This document shows, in pieces, positions 31,585 through 39,745 of a DNA stretch of 64,000 bases. The first letter of the stretch is position 1. Each line of letters starts with the position of its first letter. Source of the DNA: an uncultured Bacteroidales bacterium. Its GTDB lineage: Bacteria; Bacteroidota; Bacteroidia; Bacteroidales; UBA932. The notes under the pieces were generated by a model. It did no database searches, had not been told where the DNA came from, and saw only the letters and a program-made list of their open reading frames with translations. A program made the position numbers and the translations under genes. Where the stretch lies: assembly GCA_905234475.1 (NCBI GenBank), contig CAJOHX010000004.1, positions 1-64,000 on the forward strand, read 5' to 3'.

Positions 31585-32831
31585 TGGTCTATCTGCACGT
31601 CCCGTTCTGCAGGAGCTTCTGCACCTACTGTGATTTCTATTCGGAGATCGCCTGCCGGGACCGGGACGCGCAACTGTTCGAATCGTTCACGGACGCGGTC
31701 TGCGAAGAGATCTCCCGCCGGCGGGATGAGATCGAGGCGACGCGCAGCCTGAATACCTTCTATATCGGAGGCGGCACCCCAAGCGTGCTGCCTCCGATGT
31801 ATTTAAAAAGAATCATTTGTCATCCTGAGCTTGCCGAAGGATCTCCGTTCACCGAGTTCACCATCGAGGTGAACCCGGAGGACATTGTCGAGAAGGGCGA
31901 GGCGTACGTCCGGGAGCTGCTCGAGCTGGGGGTGAACCGCGTCAGCATGGGGGTGCAGTCGCTGGACGACGGGATCCTGCGCTGGATGAACCGGCGCCAC
32001 GACGCCGCCCATGCGCGGGAGGCGTTCCGCATCCTGCGAGAGGCGGGCGTCGGCAATATCAGCGTCGACCTGATTTTCGGCCTCTCACAGCTCCCGGAGG
32101 CTACTCTGGCGCAGACACTGGAGGAGATCATCACCTGGCGGCCGGAACACGTGAGCGCCTATCAGCTCAGCATCGAGGAGGGCAGCGCGCTGGGGCGCCT
32201 CGTGCGCGAAGGCCGCTATACCGAGGCCCCGCAGGAGCAGTGCGCCGCGCAGTACCAACTGCTGTGCGAGACCCTTCGCGCCGCCGGCTACGTCCACTAC
32301 GAGATCTCCAACTGGGCCCTCCCCGGCTTCGAGGCCATCCACAACGCCGCCTACTGGTCCCGGCACCCCTACGTCGGCCTTGGCCCCGGCGCTCACTCGT
32401 TTGACGGAAAAACCCGCTCCTGGAATGAATACTCGCTCTGCTCGTATTCATTCGCACTCTCAAACCCCCACCGCTTCGCGGAGCCCCCTATGGAGGGGGC
32501 ATCGCCCTCCACTTCCGTTCCGGGCGGCGACTCCGTTGCTGCGACTTTCTCCGAAAGTCTTGCTGACACTCCGTCGCGGCGCCTGAAGGCGCCCTCGCTT
32601 CGCTCGTATGCAAACCAGGCATCCGAGCAATTAACCGACATCGAGGAACGGGAGGAGGAGATTATGCTGGGGCTGCGGACGGCGAAGGGAGTACCGGAGG
32701 GGCTGCTGGATGCGGCGAAGGCCGCGGCGATGCTTGCCGACGGCCGCCTGGAGCGCGTCGGCCCGGACCACCTGCGTATCCCGGAAAATTACTGGTTCGT
32801 CAGCGATGATATTATCGCCGACTGCTGTTAA
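31584..32831 (+). CDS. hemW: HemW-type radical SAM protein with repeat-encoded insertions
   Basis: This is a radical SAM protein of 415 aa of the HemW (coproporphyrinogen III oxidase-like) family, now seen as a heme chaperone. The Fe-S cluster motif CRSFCTYC is at residues 9-16, followed by GGGTPSVLP and EVNPEDIVEKG. Two parts do not belong to the family: CHPELAEGSP (residues about 80-89) is a translated repeat. A stretch of about 60 aa before LTDIEEREEEIMLGLRT is low-complexity and hairpin-rich at the DNA level. Without these the length would be near normal. The frame is open throughout, so it is probably functional. Confidence 0.88.
   Translation: MVYLHVPFCRSFCTYCDFYSEIACRDRDAQLFESFTDAVCEEISRRRDEIEATRSLNTFYIGGGTPSVLPPMYLKRIICHPELAEGSPFTEFTIEVNPEDIVEKGEAYVRELLELGVNRVSMGVQSLDDGILRWMNRRHDAAHAREAFRILREAGVGNISVDLIFGLSQLPEATLAQTLEEIITWRPEHVSAYQLSIEEGSALGRLVREGRYTEAPQEQCAAQYQLLCETLRAAGYVHYEISNWALPGFEAIHNAAYWSRHPYVGLGPGAHSFDGKTRSWNEYSLCSYSFALSNPHRFAEPPMEGASPSTSVPGGDSVAATFSESLADTPSRRLKAPSLRSYANQASEQLTDIEEREEEIMLGLRTAKGVPEGLLDAAKAAAMLADGRLERVGPDHLRIPENYWFVSDDIIADCC
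31819..31846 (+). repeat. Repeat family A, inside hemW
   Basis: TGTCATCCTGAGCTTGCCGAAGGATCTC is translated as CHPELAEGSP. It breaks a conserved region between GGGTPSVLPP and EFTIEVNPED. Confidence 0.86.
32466..32625 (+). repeat. Hairpin-rich insertion inside hemW
   Basis: Three perfect hairpins follow one another: GCCCCCT-ATGG-AGGGGGC (32483-32500), GACTTTC-TCC-GAAAGTC (32543-32559) and GGCGCC-TGAA-GGCGCC (32578-32593). The encoded peptide is low-complexity and absent from typical HemW. The opening CCCCCACCGCTTCGCGGAGCCCCCT resembles intergenic repeats I recall from other Bacteroidales. It is probably a composite of inserted repeat units. Confidence 0.6.
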
Positions 32832-32851
32832 GGGTCCAAGACGTGGACCCT
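32831..32851. terminator. Bidirectional hairpin between hemW and comF
   Basis: AGGGTCCA and TGGACCCT form a perfect 8-bp stem around AGACG. It begins at the last base of the hemW stop codon and lies between two convergent genes. There is no strong T tract on either side. Confidence 0.5.
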
Positions 32852-32872
32852 CAACAGCACTTGGATGCGATG

Positions 32873-33616
32873 CTAATCCCCGACGGCGGCGAGGGTGGCG
32901 GCGGAGATGCGCACCTGCGGGCCGTAGGCCTGGCGCAGGGCGCGGTGGCACGCCGCCAGCGTGGCGCCGGTCGTAAAGACGTCGTCTACCAATAATATAT
33001 GCCGCGCAGCCGGAGGGGAAATGCGCCGCAGGACGAAGGCGCCGGCGACGTTGGCGGCCTTCGCGGCGCCCGACAGGCGCGTCTGGCTGCGGGTGCGGCG
33101 CCGGCGGCGGAGCAGCCGTTCCGCGCAGGGCGCGCCCAACGAGCGCGCGACCTCGCGGGCGATGACCGCCGCCTGGTTGTAGCCGCGCCGCCAGTGCCGC
33201 GACCAGTGGAGCGGGACGGGGACCACCAGGTCCACGTCCGCGTAGAGCGGCGAGGCCGCCAGCCGCTCGCCCAGCATCCGGGCAAAGGCCCGCCCGGCGG
33301 GGAAATTGCGGTGGTATTTCAGCGCTTGCGGTATCCGCTTGTAGCCCGAATCCGCCCGATAATGGAAAAGAGCCGCAGCATAGGCGTACGGCTCATATTC
33401 GTCCGGATCGAGGACGGCATTGAAACGGTCGGCCATCGGATTGTGGCCGAGAGGGGCGTAGCGGGTTTCCGGCAGATCGGCAAGACACTCGGTGCAGAGG
33501 TGCTGCTCCTGCGGGAGGAGCGGACGGCCGCACACCAGGCACACTCTCGGCAGGACGAGGTCCAGCAGGGCCGAGAGTGAAGTTTTCAAGTCAAGTCCGG
33601 TCAGCCGGGGGTCCAT
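32873..33616 (-). CDS. comF: ComF-family phosphoribosyltransferase-like protein
   Basis: This 247-aa protein of the ComF/GntX family is related to amidophosphoribosyltransferases; members take part in DNA uptake in some bacteria, though their biochemical role is unclear. An N-terminal zinc-ribbon-like pair of Cys motifs (CLVCGRPLL and LCTECLADLP) is present. The PRPP-binding loop is ILLVDDVFTTGATLAACHRAL near residue 210, preceded by RGYNQAAVIAREVA. It begins 3 nt after fabG, at the end of a leftward run of genes. Confidence 0.9.
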   Translation of the reverse strand: MDPRLTGLDLKTSLSALLDLVLPRVCLVCGRPLLPQEQHLCTECLADLPETRYAPLGHNPMADRFNAVLDPDEYEPYAYAAALFHYRADSGYKRIPQALKYHRNFPAGRAFARMLGERLAASPLYADVDLVVPVPLHWSRHWRRGYNQAAVIAREVARSLGAPCAERLLRRRRRTRSQTRLSGAAKAANVAGAFVLRRISPPAARHILLVDDVFTTGATLAACHRALRQAYGPQVRISAATLAAVGD

Positions 33617-33619
33617 CCG

Positions 33620-34357
33620 CTAGCAGTTCATCGCCCCGCAGCAGTTGATGACCTGTCCGCTGACATACGAGGAGAGGTCGCTCGCGAGGAAGAGCGCCAC
33701 CTTGGCGACTTCCTCCACCGTGCCGCCGCGACGCAGCGGAATGGTCTTGACCCAGGCCTCGCGGACCTCGTCGGGCAGCGCCGCCGTCATGTCGGAAATG
33801 ATGAAGCCCGGGGCGATGCAGTTGGCGCGGATGCCGCGGGGGCCCATTTCCTTGGCGATGGACTTCGCCAGACCGATCAGGCCCGCCTTGGAGGCGGAAT
33901 AGTTGCACTGTCCGGCATTGCCGCTGACACCCACCACGGAGGACATGTTGATGATGCTGCCCCCGCGCTGGCGCGCCATGATGGGCGTGACGGCGTGGAT
34001 ATAGTTGTAGGCCGACTTGAGGTTGACGTTGATGACAGCGTCCCACTGCGCCTCCTCCATGCGGAGCATAAGGCCGTCGCGGGTGATGCCGGCGTTGTTG
34101 ACCAGGATGTCGATGCGGCCGAAATCGGCCATTACCTGCTCCACCGTCTCGTGCGTCTGCGCATAGTCGGCGGCATTGGAGGCATAGGCCTTGACCTTGA
34201 CGCCCAGCGCCTCGAGTTCCGTGACCGTATCCTCAATGATCTTGATGTCCGTGAATGCGATGGCCGCCCCTTCGGCGGCGAATTTCAGGGCGACGGCCTT
34301 GCCGATGCCCCGGGATGCGCCCGTGATGAGCGCGACTTTCCCTTCGAGTAATCCCAT
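33620..34357 (-). CDS. fabG: 3-oxoacyl-ACP reductase
   Basis: This short-chain dehydrogenase of 245 aa reduces 3-oxoacyl-ACP in fatty-acid elongation. It shows the NADP-binding GASRGIGKAVA at residues 13-23, NNAGITRD near 85, the catalytic Ser in MSSVVGVSGNAGQ and YSASKAG near 150. The C-terminus GQVINCCGAMNC is an unusual variant of the common GQVI.VDGG ending. It stands 3 nt after the pepP-type gene's stop. Other SDR substrates remain possible, but size and motifs fit FabG well. Confidence 0.92.
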   Translation of the reverse strand: MGLLEGKVALITGASRGIGKAVALKFAAEGAAIAFTDIKIIEDTVTELEALGVKVKAYASNAADYAQTHETVEQVMADFGRIDILVNNAGITRDGLMLRMEEAQWDAVINVNLKSAYNYIHAVTPIMARQRGGSIINMSSVVGVSGNAGQCNYSASKAGLIGLAKSIAKEMGPRGIRANCIAPGFIISDMTAALPDEVREAWVKTIPLRRGGTVEEVAKVALFLASDLSSYVSGQVINCCGAMNC

Positions 34358-34360
34358 AAT

Positions 34361-35773
34361 TTATTGCTTGTCGTTTGCCATGGCGGTCTCGACCTCGTCC
34401 GGGGCGATCGGAAGGCGCTGCGGGCCGAGCCGGCGCGCGCCGCCTTCCGTCACGAGGACATCGTCTTCCAGGCGAATACCGCCAAAATCGTAATATTCAG
34501 AGAGTTTGTCGTAGTTGACACGGCCCTTGTCGGTGCCTTCCCGCTTCCACTGCTCGATGAGCGCGGGGATGAAGTAGATGCCCGGCTCGTCGGTGATGAC
34601 GTTGCCCGGGGTGAGGGCGCGGGCCATGCGCAGGCTGCCCAGGCCGAGCTGCGGCGAGCGGGTCTGGCCCTCGTCGTAGCCGACCAGGTTCTCGCCCAGG
34701 TCTTCCATGTCGTGGACGTCAAGGCCCATGTTGTGGCCCAGGCCGTGCGGCATGAACAGGCCGGCGATCCCGTCCGCGACCATCCCGTCGATATTGCCGC
34801 GCACGAGGTCCAGCTGCCGGAGGTTGTCCAGCATGTGGGCGGCCACCGCGAGGTGCACGTCGCGGTACGGCACGCCCGGGCGGATCATGCTGAATGCAAG
34901 CTCGTTGCACTCATACACCGTCTGGTAAATATCGCGTTGCTTCTGGGTGAAGCGGCCGGAGGTCGGGTAGGTGCGCGTGAAGTCGGAAGCGTAGTGGTCG
35001 TTGCCCTCCGCGCCGGCGTCGATCACCATCAGCTTGCCGGGCTCGATGGGGAGCGCGTGGCTGTGGCAGTGGAAGATCTCACCGTGCTGTGTGAGGATGG
35101 TCGGGAAGCTGGTGCCCCAGCCTTTCGCGAGGGTCACGCCCTCCATTTCCCCAACAATCTCCTGCTCGATGCGGCCGAGGCGGATGCCGCGGCGGGCAAT
35201 GGTGTGCATTTCATAGCCCAGCGCGCAGGCCGCGTCGATCTGCGCAATCTCGCGCGGCTCCTTGACAAGGCGAAGGGAAATGACGGCGCGCACCAGCGCC
35301 TCGGACGCCTTCGCGCAGCCGGCCTTGCCGGCCGACGTGACCTCGGAGGGGTCGAGGCCCAGCAGCGCGGCCATCTTCATCCGGTTGTAGTAGCGAGAAG
35401 CCGGCAGGAAATGCACCGGGCGGCCTTTCAGCGCAGCGCCCAGGGCATCGTAGGGCGCGGTCTTCGCCACCCCCACGCGGTCCGCCAGCGAGCGCACGGA
35501 CGGCATCGGGCCCATCCAGATGATGTCGTCGATGTCGAAATCGTCGGCATAGAGGGTCTCCTCCCCGGTCTCCAGGTCAATCGTCGCCGCGAAGCGCGGC
35601 TCGTCGATCCCGAAGAAATAGAGCCAGTTGCTGTCCTGGCGCCACTTGTAGCAATTGTCCTTGTACTGGGCGGGAGCGTCCACGTTGCCCAGGAACAGGG
35701 CGATGCCCTTCTGCTCCCCGAGGCGCTCCAGCAGCGCCTTGCGGCGCGCGATGTAAACTTCCTTTTCAAACAT
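34361..35773 (-). CDS. pepP: Xaa-Pro aminopeptidase (M24B)
   Basis: This metallopeptidase of about 470 aa removes N-terminal residues next to proline. The N-terminal creatinase-like domain covers residues 1-170. The pita-bread domain holds the dinuclear metal ligands: MVIDAGAEGNDHYASDFTRTYP (two Asp), HGLGHNMGLDVHD (His), DEPGIYFIP (Glu) and a final EDDVLVTE (Glu). The ORF track starts at a TTG two codons upstream; the ATG of MFEKEVY was chosen. It follows the NlpC/P60 gene by 12 nt. Confidence 0.92.
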   Translation of the reverse strand: MFEKEVYIARRKALLERLGEQKGIALFLGNVDAPAQYKDNCYKWRQDSNWLYFFGIDEPRFAATIDLETGEETLYADDFDIDDIIWMGPMPSVRSLADRVGVAKTAPYDALGAALKGRPVHFLPASRYYNRMKMAALLGLDPSEVTSAGKAGCAKASEALVRAVISLRLVKEPREIAQIDAACALGYEMHTIARRGIRLGRIEQEIVGEMEGVTLAKGWGTSFPTILTQHGEIFHCHSHALPIEPGKLMVIDAGAEGNDHYASDFTRTYPTSGRFTQKQRDIYQTVYECNELAFSMIRPGVPYRDVHLAVAAHMLDNLRQLDLVRGNIDGMVADGIAGLFMPHGLGHNMGLDVHDMEDLGENLVGYDEGQTRSPQLGLGSLRMARALTPGNVITDEPGIYFIPALIEQWKREGTDKGRVNYDKLSEYYDFGGIRLEDDVLVTEGGARRLGPQRLPIAPDEVETAMANDKQ

Positions 35774-35785
35774 AGTCAAAGCATA

Positions 35786-36667
35786 TTATTGGACCCGCAG
35801 CCGCTGGCCGAGCTTGAGCCGGGCTTTCTGGCTGAGGCCGTTCATCTCGCAGAGGGCCTCGACCGGGAGGCCGAACTGGCGGGCAATTTTCTGGAGGGTG
35901 TCGCCGGACTTGACCGTGTAGAACTCCGCCGAGGAGGCTTCCTCGAAACGCCACGTGGCGTCGGCATGGAGGACGAAATCCTTGTCGCCCGGCGGGGCGA
36001 CGTATTCCCCGTTCTCCCCCAGCAGCGCCCAGCTGCCGTCCGGGAACAGAATCACGCGGCGCTCCTGGATGGCGTTGAGCACGGAATCCCGCGCCGCCGG
36101 ACTGCGGCCGCTGAAGAGCTCCTGCAGGTTGAACAGCGCCCGGCGCTCCTTCTCCTCCGGCGGGAAATCCGGAAGGATCCGGCGTACGCCGATGAAGCGC
36201 TGCGCGTAGTACGGCTCGTCGATGTGGGAGATGGTCACGCCGGAGTTGCAGGCATGGATGAAGGTGAAACTCTTGTTCAGCGAGTCCGCCGCGATGAAGA
36301 TACCCACGTGGCCCGGGGTCTTCTTGGCACTCCGCCCGCCGAACACGATGATGTCGCCCTTCTGGTAATTCTCAATGCCCCCCTTGACCTCGCGGCCGTC
36401 CTTGGACTGGTCGGCCGAGGAGCGGGAGAGCTTATAGCCGAATTTATTAAAGACGTAGCAGGTGAAGCCGGTACAGTCGAAGCTCTGCGGGCCGTTGCCG
36501 CCGTACAGATACGGCTTGCCGAGATGCTTGCCGGCCTCCTTGATGATCTCGTCGGCCACCTTGCGGGGGTTCTCCTTCGCAGCGCCGTCATGCTCCTGCG
36601 CGGCCGCATGGAGGACGGCCGAGCAGCACAGGATGCTGACAAGCAGCAGGCGGATCAACTTCTGCAT
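35786..36667 (-). CDS. NlpC/P60 peptidoglycan hydrolase with LysM domain
   Basis: This exported cell-wall endopeptidase of 293 aa has a signal peptide cleaved near HAAAQ. The NlpC/P60 domain (about 35-160) shows the catalytic Cys in QSFDCTGFTCYVF and the His in KTPGHVGIFI, with a second polar residue in FIHACNSGV. A middle linker and SH3-like strand (RVILFPDGSWALLGENG) follow. A C-terminal LysM repeat (FYTVKSGDTLQKIARQFG) binds peptidoglycan. The start MQKLIRLLL is preceded directly by TATCTTTG (36674-36681), so this gene may have its own promoter within the leftward run. Confidence 0.92.
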   Translation of the reverse strand: MQKLIRLLLVSILCCSAVLHAAAQEHDGAAKENPRKVADEIIKEAGKHLGKPYLYGGNGPQSFDCTGFTCYVFNKFGYKLSRSSADQSKDGREVKGGIENYQKGDIIVFGGRSAKKTPGHVGIFIAADSLNKSFTFIHACNSGVTISHIDEPYYAQRFIGVRRILPDFPPEEKERRALFNLQELFSGRSPAARDSVLNAIQERRVILFPDGSWALLGENGEYVAPPGDKDFVLHADATWRFEEASSAEFYTVKSGDTLQKIARQFGLPVEALCEMNGLSQKARLKLGQRLRVQ

Positions 36668-36711
36668 ACTCCACAAAGATAGCAAAAAACATGCACATCT
36701 GCCGCACTTCG

Positions 36712-37338
36712 TCACGGCCAGTCCTCAGAGACGCAGGAGCTGTGGTACTCCGGGGCGGCACAGGCGCGGGCAATCTCCGCGATATTGCCGGGGCGCACAC
36801 CGCAGCCGGCCATGACCACGATGCGGCCGGCGGCGCGGCGCACCAGTTCGCCGATCAGGGCGCGGCCCGTGAAGGCGTCCGGCGCGTGACCGGAGGTCAG
36901 CAGCCGGTCGCAGCCCAGGGCGATGACGTCTTCGAGTGCGGCAAGGGGGTCGGCCGTCTCGTCGAAGGCGCGGTGGAAGGTGACGGAAAGGGGCCGGGCC
37001 GCGGCGATCAGGCGCCGCATCAGCGGGAGGTCCACTTCCCCGGCAGAGGTCAGCGCACCGATGACAACGCCGTTTACGCCCAACTCCCGGCACAGCCGGA
37101 TGCCTTCCAGCATCGCTTGCGTCTCCTCTTCCGTGTAGACGAAATCCCCGCCGCGCGGGCGCACCAGCACGTTCACGGGCAGGTGCGTGGCCGCAAGGAC
37201 GCGGCGCAGGAGCAGCTCCGACGGGGTCACGCCGCCGACCTCCAGCCGTTCGCACAGCTCAACCCGCTGCGCGCCGGTCCGTTCGGCGGCGAGCACGGCC
37301 TCCAGGGAGGTACAGCAGGCTTCGCGGAAATATTTCAT
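36712..37338 (-). CDS. cutC: CutC-family protein
   Basis: This TIM-barrel protein of 208 aa belongs to the CutC family, linked to copper handling in some bacteria, though the reaction is not established. It has the conserved opening EACCTSLEAVLAAERTGAQRVELCE, VLVRPRGGDFVYT near residue 60, GVVIGALTSAGEVD, and FHRAFDE. The start MKYFREACC forms an ATGA overlap with the transglutaminase-like gene upstream, so the two are probably translated together. Confidence 0.92.
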   Translation of the reverse strand: MKYFREACCTSLEAVLAAERTGAQRVELCERLEVGGVTPSELLLRRVLAATHLPVNVLVRPRGGDFVYTEEETQAMLEGIRLCRELGVNGVVIGALTSAGEVDLPLMRRLIAAARPLSVTFHRAFDETADPLAALEDVIALGCDRLLTSGHAPDAFTGRALIGELVRRAAGRIVVMAGCGVRPGNIAEIARACAAPEYHSSCVSEDWP

Positions 37339-39686
37339 CGGCACTGGGAGATTACCCGGCGGAGGTCGGAAGCCAGGGAGGTGTTGTAGCCCTTGGTAAG
37401 GTAGACAATACGCCCGAAGCTGTCGCAGACGGCGACGAGCGGCAGGCGGAAAGATTCCTCCCCGACGCCGGAAGCCAGCATCGCGGCGACCTTGCCGCCG
37501 GTGTCGGTGCCGAAAACGCTGTTCTCCGGATTGGGGCCGAACGCAGGGCCCAGGACAATGACCGGCCGCCCCCAGGCATCCAGTTCCGGCTTCGCCGCGG
37601 AGAGTTGCCGCATGGCGTGGACGGAGGGCTCGTCCCCCCGTCCCAGTACGGCGATCAGGAAATAACCGCGGCCGGCGGCCGAAAGGATCGAAGTCTCGAC
37701 GGCCTGACCGCCGTCAGGCAGGAAGGTCTGTTCGACATCGATGGACCCCAGGACAGGAAGGCCCGACTCCGCGGAACGGATCTCAAGTGGGACTATCGTC
37801 CTTTCTCCTTCCTTTATCTCAAAGAAGGAGGCCCGGGACAGGACGCTTCCGTCCGCCATCCTCCGGCCGGTGGTAAGCAGATAGTATCCTGCGTCAAGGC
37901 TGTAAGGGTCAGCGAACAGCGAACAAAAATCCAACGGACCATCCTCGTTGAAACTAAGGAGCTTACACGTCAGGCTGCCGTCTTCCGGGACGATCCTGGA
38001 GAGGGTGAAATGGGTATAATACAAAGGATTGTCGGAAAATGCGGCGGCATTTGCCGCGAAAGCGGCTTCCGGAATGCCCAGCACGAGCCTGCCCTGCGGA
38101 GCCGCTGCGGCCAGCACCACGTCGTTCCAACGGCCGTCGGCGAAATACTGGGCCTTGCCCGTGACTTCGTCGAGACGCGCCGGGAACCCGAACTTGCGGC
38201 ACATCGCGACGAAAAAGATGTCCCGCGAGCGGGTATCGGCCTCGCGGCCGCGCCACACGAACACCGGCGGTATCCTCAACCCCTGCGGGTTGGCCGCATC
38301 GTCGATCCTGACATGGTCGCAGACCCAGTCCCAGATCTCAAGAGGAGAGGAAAAAGACAGGCCCTCGCCGATCTCCGCGAAATAGGGATACAGCGCTTCC
38401 AGCTCAATGCGGGGGTTGTCCGTCCACACATCAAACGGATCATCGACATGGTCGAAAGCATCCTCCAAAACGTCGGCAGTGACATCATCCTGATCTTTGG
38501 CGGACAGGTGCGCAAGAATCTGGAGAGCGGTGGATTGATGTGCCTCCAGGAAAGCATCCGTCACTTCCCCGTTGCCATGTGCGTGGGCATTGCGGATGGC
38601 GTCCTCTTCCGCCAGGCGCTTCGCGTTCTCCGCGATCTGCTCCGCCGTGGCGGCGGACGGAAGCGGATTCTCCGGCGGCGGGACGATATCAAAGTCCAGC
38701 GCGAAGGGCTCGCCGAACGAATGGTCCAGGATGACCGTCACCTCCTCCGACGAAGCCCTGGCAAGGCCGAAGCGGCCCCCTTTGGACGCCCAGACCATCA
38801 TGTCGCCGAGGCCGGTATCCAAGGAAGCGTGTCCCCCGGCGTCCGTAAGGTAACTTGCAACAGTATAATACTCAGCGTAGTTGTAAATCTTGAATTCGAC
38901 GGCAGCATCCTGCACGGGCGCGCCCTGCGCATCCACCACCGTCACGGTCGTCCTGCGCGCAGGGACGTAGCCGCGGATGACGTTGATCTCGGTATAGGCG
39001 GAAGTCCGCAAGATGACGTCTTCCGGACCTTGATAGTCCCCGAACACCTTCGTGTGCAGCAGCAAGGCCCTGGATACGGCGGAATTGAACCATCCGAGAT
39101 CCAGCACCGGCTCCGGCTCGCAGGCGCCCATGAAATGCCATTTTCCGTCCACCCAGACCTCCACCCAGGCGTGGTTGTCGTCGGTGTGGGCCCAGCGCGG
39201 GGTGTAGACCTGCCGGGCCGGGATGCCGGCCGCACGCAGGGCAGCGACCGTCAGGACGGATTCCTCGCCGCAGCGGCCCGTGCCCCGTCGGACCGTGGCC
39301 ATCGGCCCGCTTGTCCGGGCGTCGGAAGGCCGGTAGGTTGCCTGCTCATGGCACCAGTGGTTGATCTCCAGCGCCGCCTCGCCCAGCGACAGGCCGCGCA
39401 CGCGCCGGCAGAGCGTGTCGGCATATTCCGTACGGAAATCGTCGAGCGTCTCGTTGTTGACGCGCAGCGGCAGCACGAAGTGGCGGAATTCCCGCTCGGG
39501 GATGTCCCAATGCATGCTGCGGCGCACCTCCAGCGTCTTGGCGACATTGGCCTCCCAATAGCTCCGGGGGTACTGGAGGCTGTCCGGCAGCGGCATTGAC
39601 GCGTAGAGCCAGTCGACATATTTCTTCGTGGGGGTGCTGCAGGCGGCAAGCAGCAGCACGGCCAAAACCAAGTCAATCCGTTTCAT
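37335..39686 (-). CDS. Transglutaminase-like lipoprotein
   Basis: This large lipoprotein of 783 aa begins MKRIDLVL and has the lipobox LLLAAC. The transglutaminase-core domain (about 90-220) keeps a full triad: Cys in GRCGEES, His in DDNHAWVEVW, and Asp/Glu in the following GKWHFMGACEPEP. After that come a beta domain (TTVTVVDAQGAPVQDAAVEFKIYNY, carboxypeptidase-regulatory-like), a helical linker and a long C-terminal beta region. The family cleaves or cross-links peptides; the substrate is unknown. The track's start is a GTG two codons upstream. It overlaps cutC by 4 nt. Confidence 0.85.
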   Translation of the reverse strand: MKRIDLVLAVLLLAACSTPTKKYVDWLYASMPLPDSLQYPRSYWEANVAKTLEVRRSMHWDIPEREFRHFVLPLRVNNETLDDFRTEYADTLCRRVRGLSLGEAALEINHWCHEQATYRPSDARTSGPMATVRRGTGRCGEESVLTVAALRAAGIPARQVYTPRWAHTDDNHAWVEVWVDGKWHFMGACEPEPVLDLGWFNSAVSRALLLHTKVFGDYQGPEDVILRTSAYTEINVIRGYVPARRTTVTVVDAQGAPVQDAAVEFKIYNYAEYYTVASYLTDAGGHASLDTGLGDMMVWASKGGRFGLARASSEEVTVILDHSFGEPFALDFDIVPPPENPLPSAATAEQIAENAKRLAEEDAIRNAHAHGNGEVTDAFLEAHQSTALQILAHLSAKDQDDVTADVLEDAFDHVDDPFDVWTDNPRIELEALYPYFAEIGEGLSFSSPLEIWDWVCDHVRIDDAANPQGLRIPPVFVWRGREADTRSRDIFFVAMCRKFGFPARLDEVTGKAQYFADGRWNDVVLAAAAPQGRLVLGIPEAAFAANAAAFSDNPLYYTHFTLSRIVPEDGSLTCKLLSFNEDGPLDFCSLFADPYSLDAGYYLLTTGRRMADGSVLSRASFFEIKEGERTIVPLEIRSAESGLPVLGSIDVEQTFLPDGGQAVETSILSAAGRGYFLIAVLGRGDEPSVHAMRQLSAAKPELDAWGRPVIVLGPAFGPNPENSVFGTDTGGKVAAMLASGVGEESFRLPLVAVCDSFGRIVYLTKGYNTSLASDLRRVISQCR

Positions 39687-39745
39687 ATCCACTAAGATAC
39701 AAAAAAACGCGGTGCCGCACCGAAATTTTTGATTATCTTTGGCAT

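Noticed and set aside
31584-32831. hemW as a pseudogene because of its insertions
   Set aside because: The frame is open from start to stop and the Fe-S and GGGTPS motifs are intact, so the insertions look tolerated rather than disabling.
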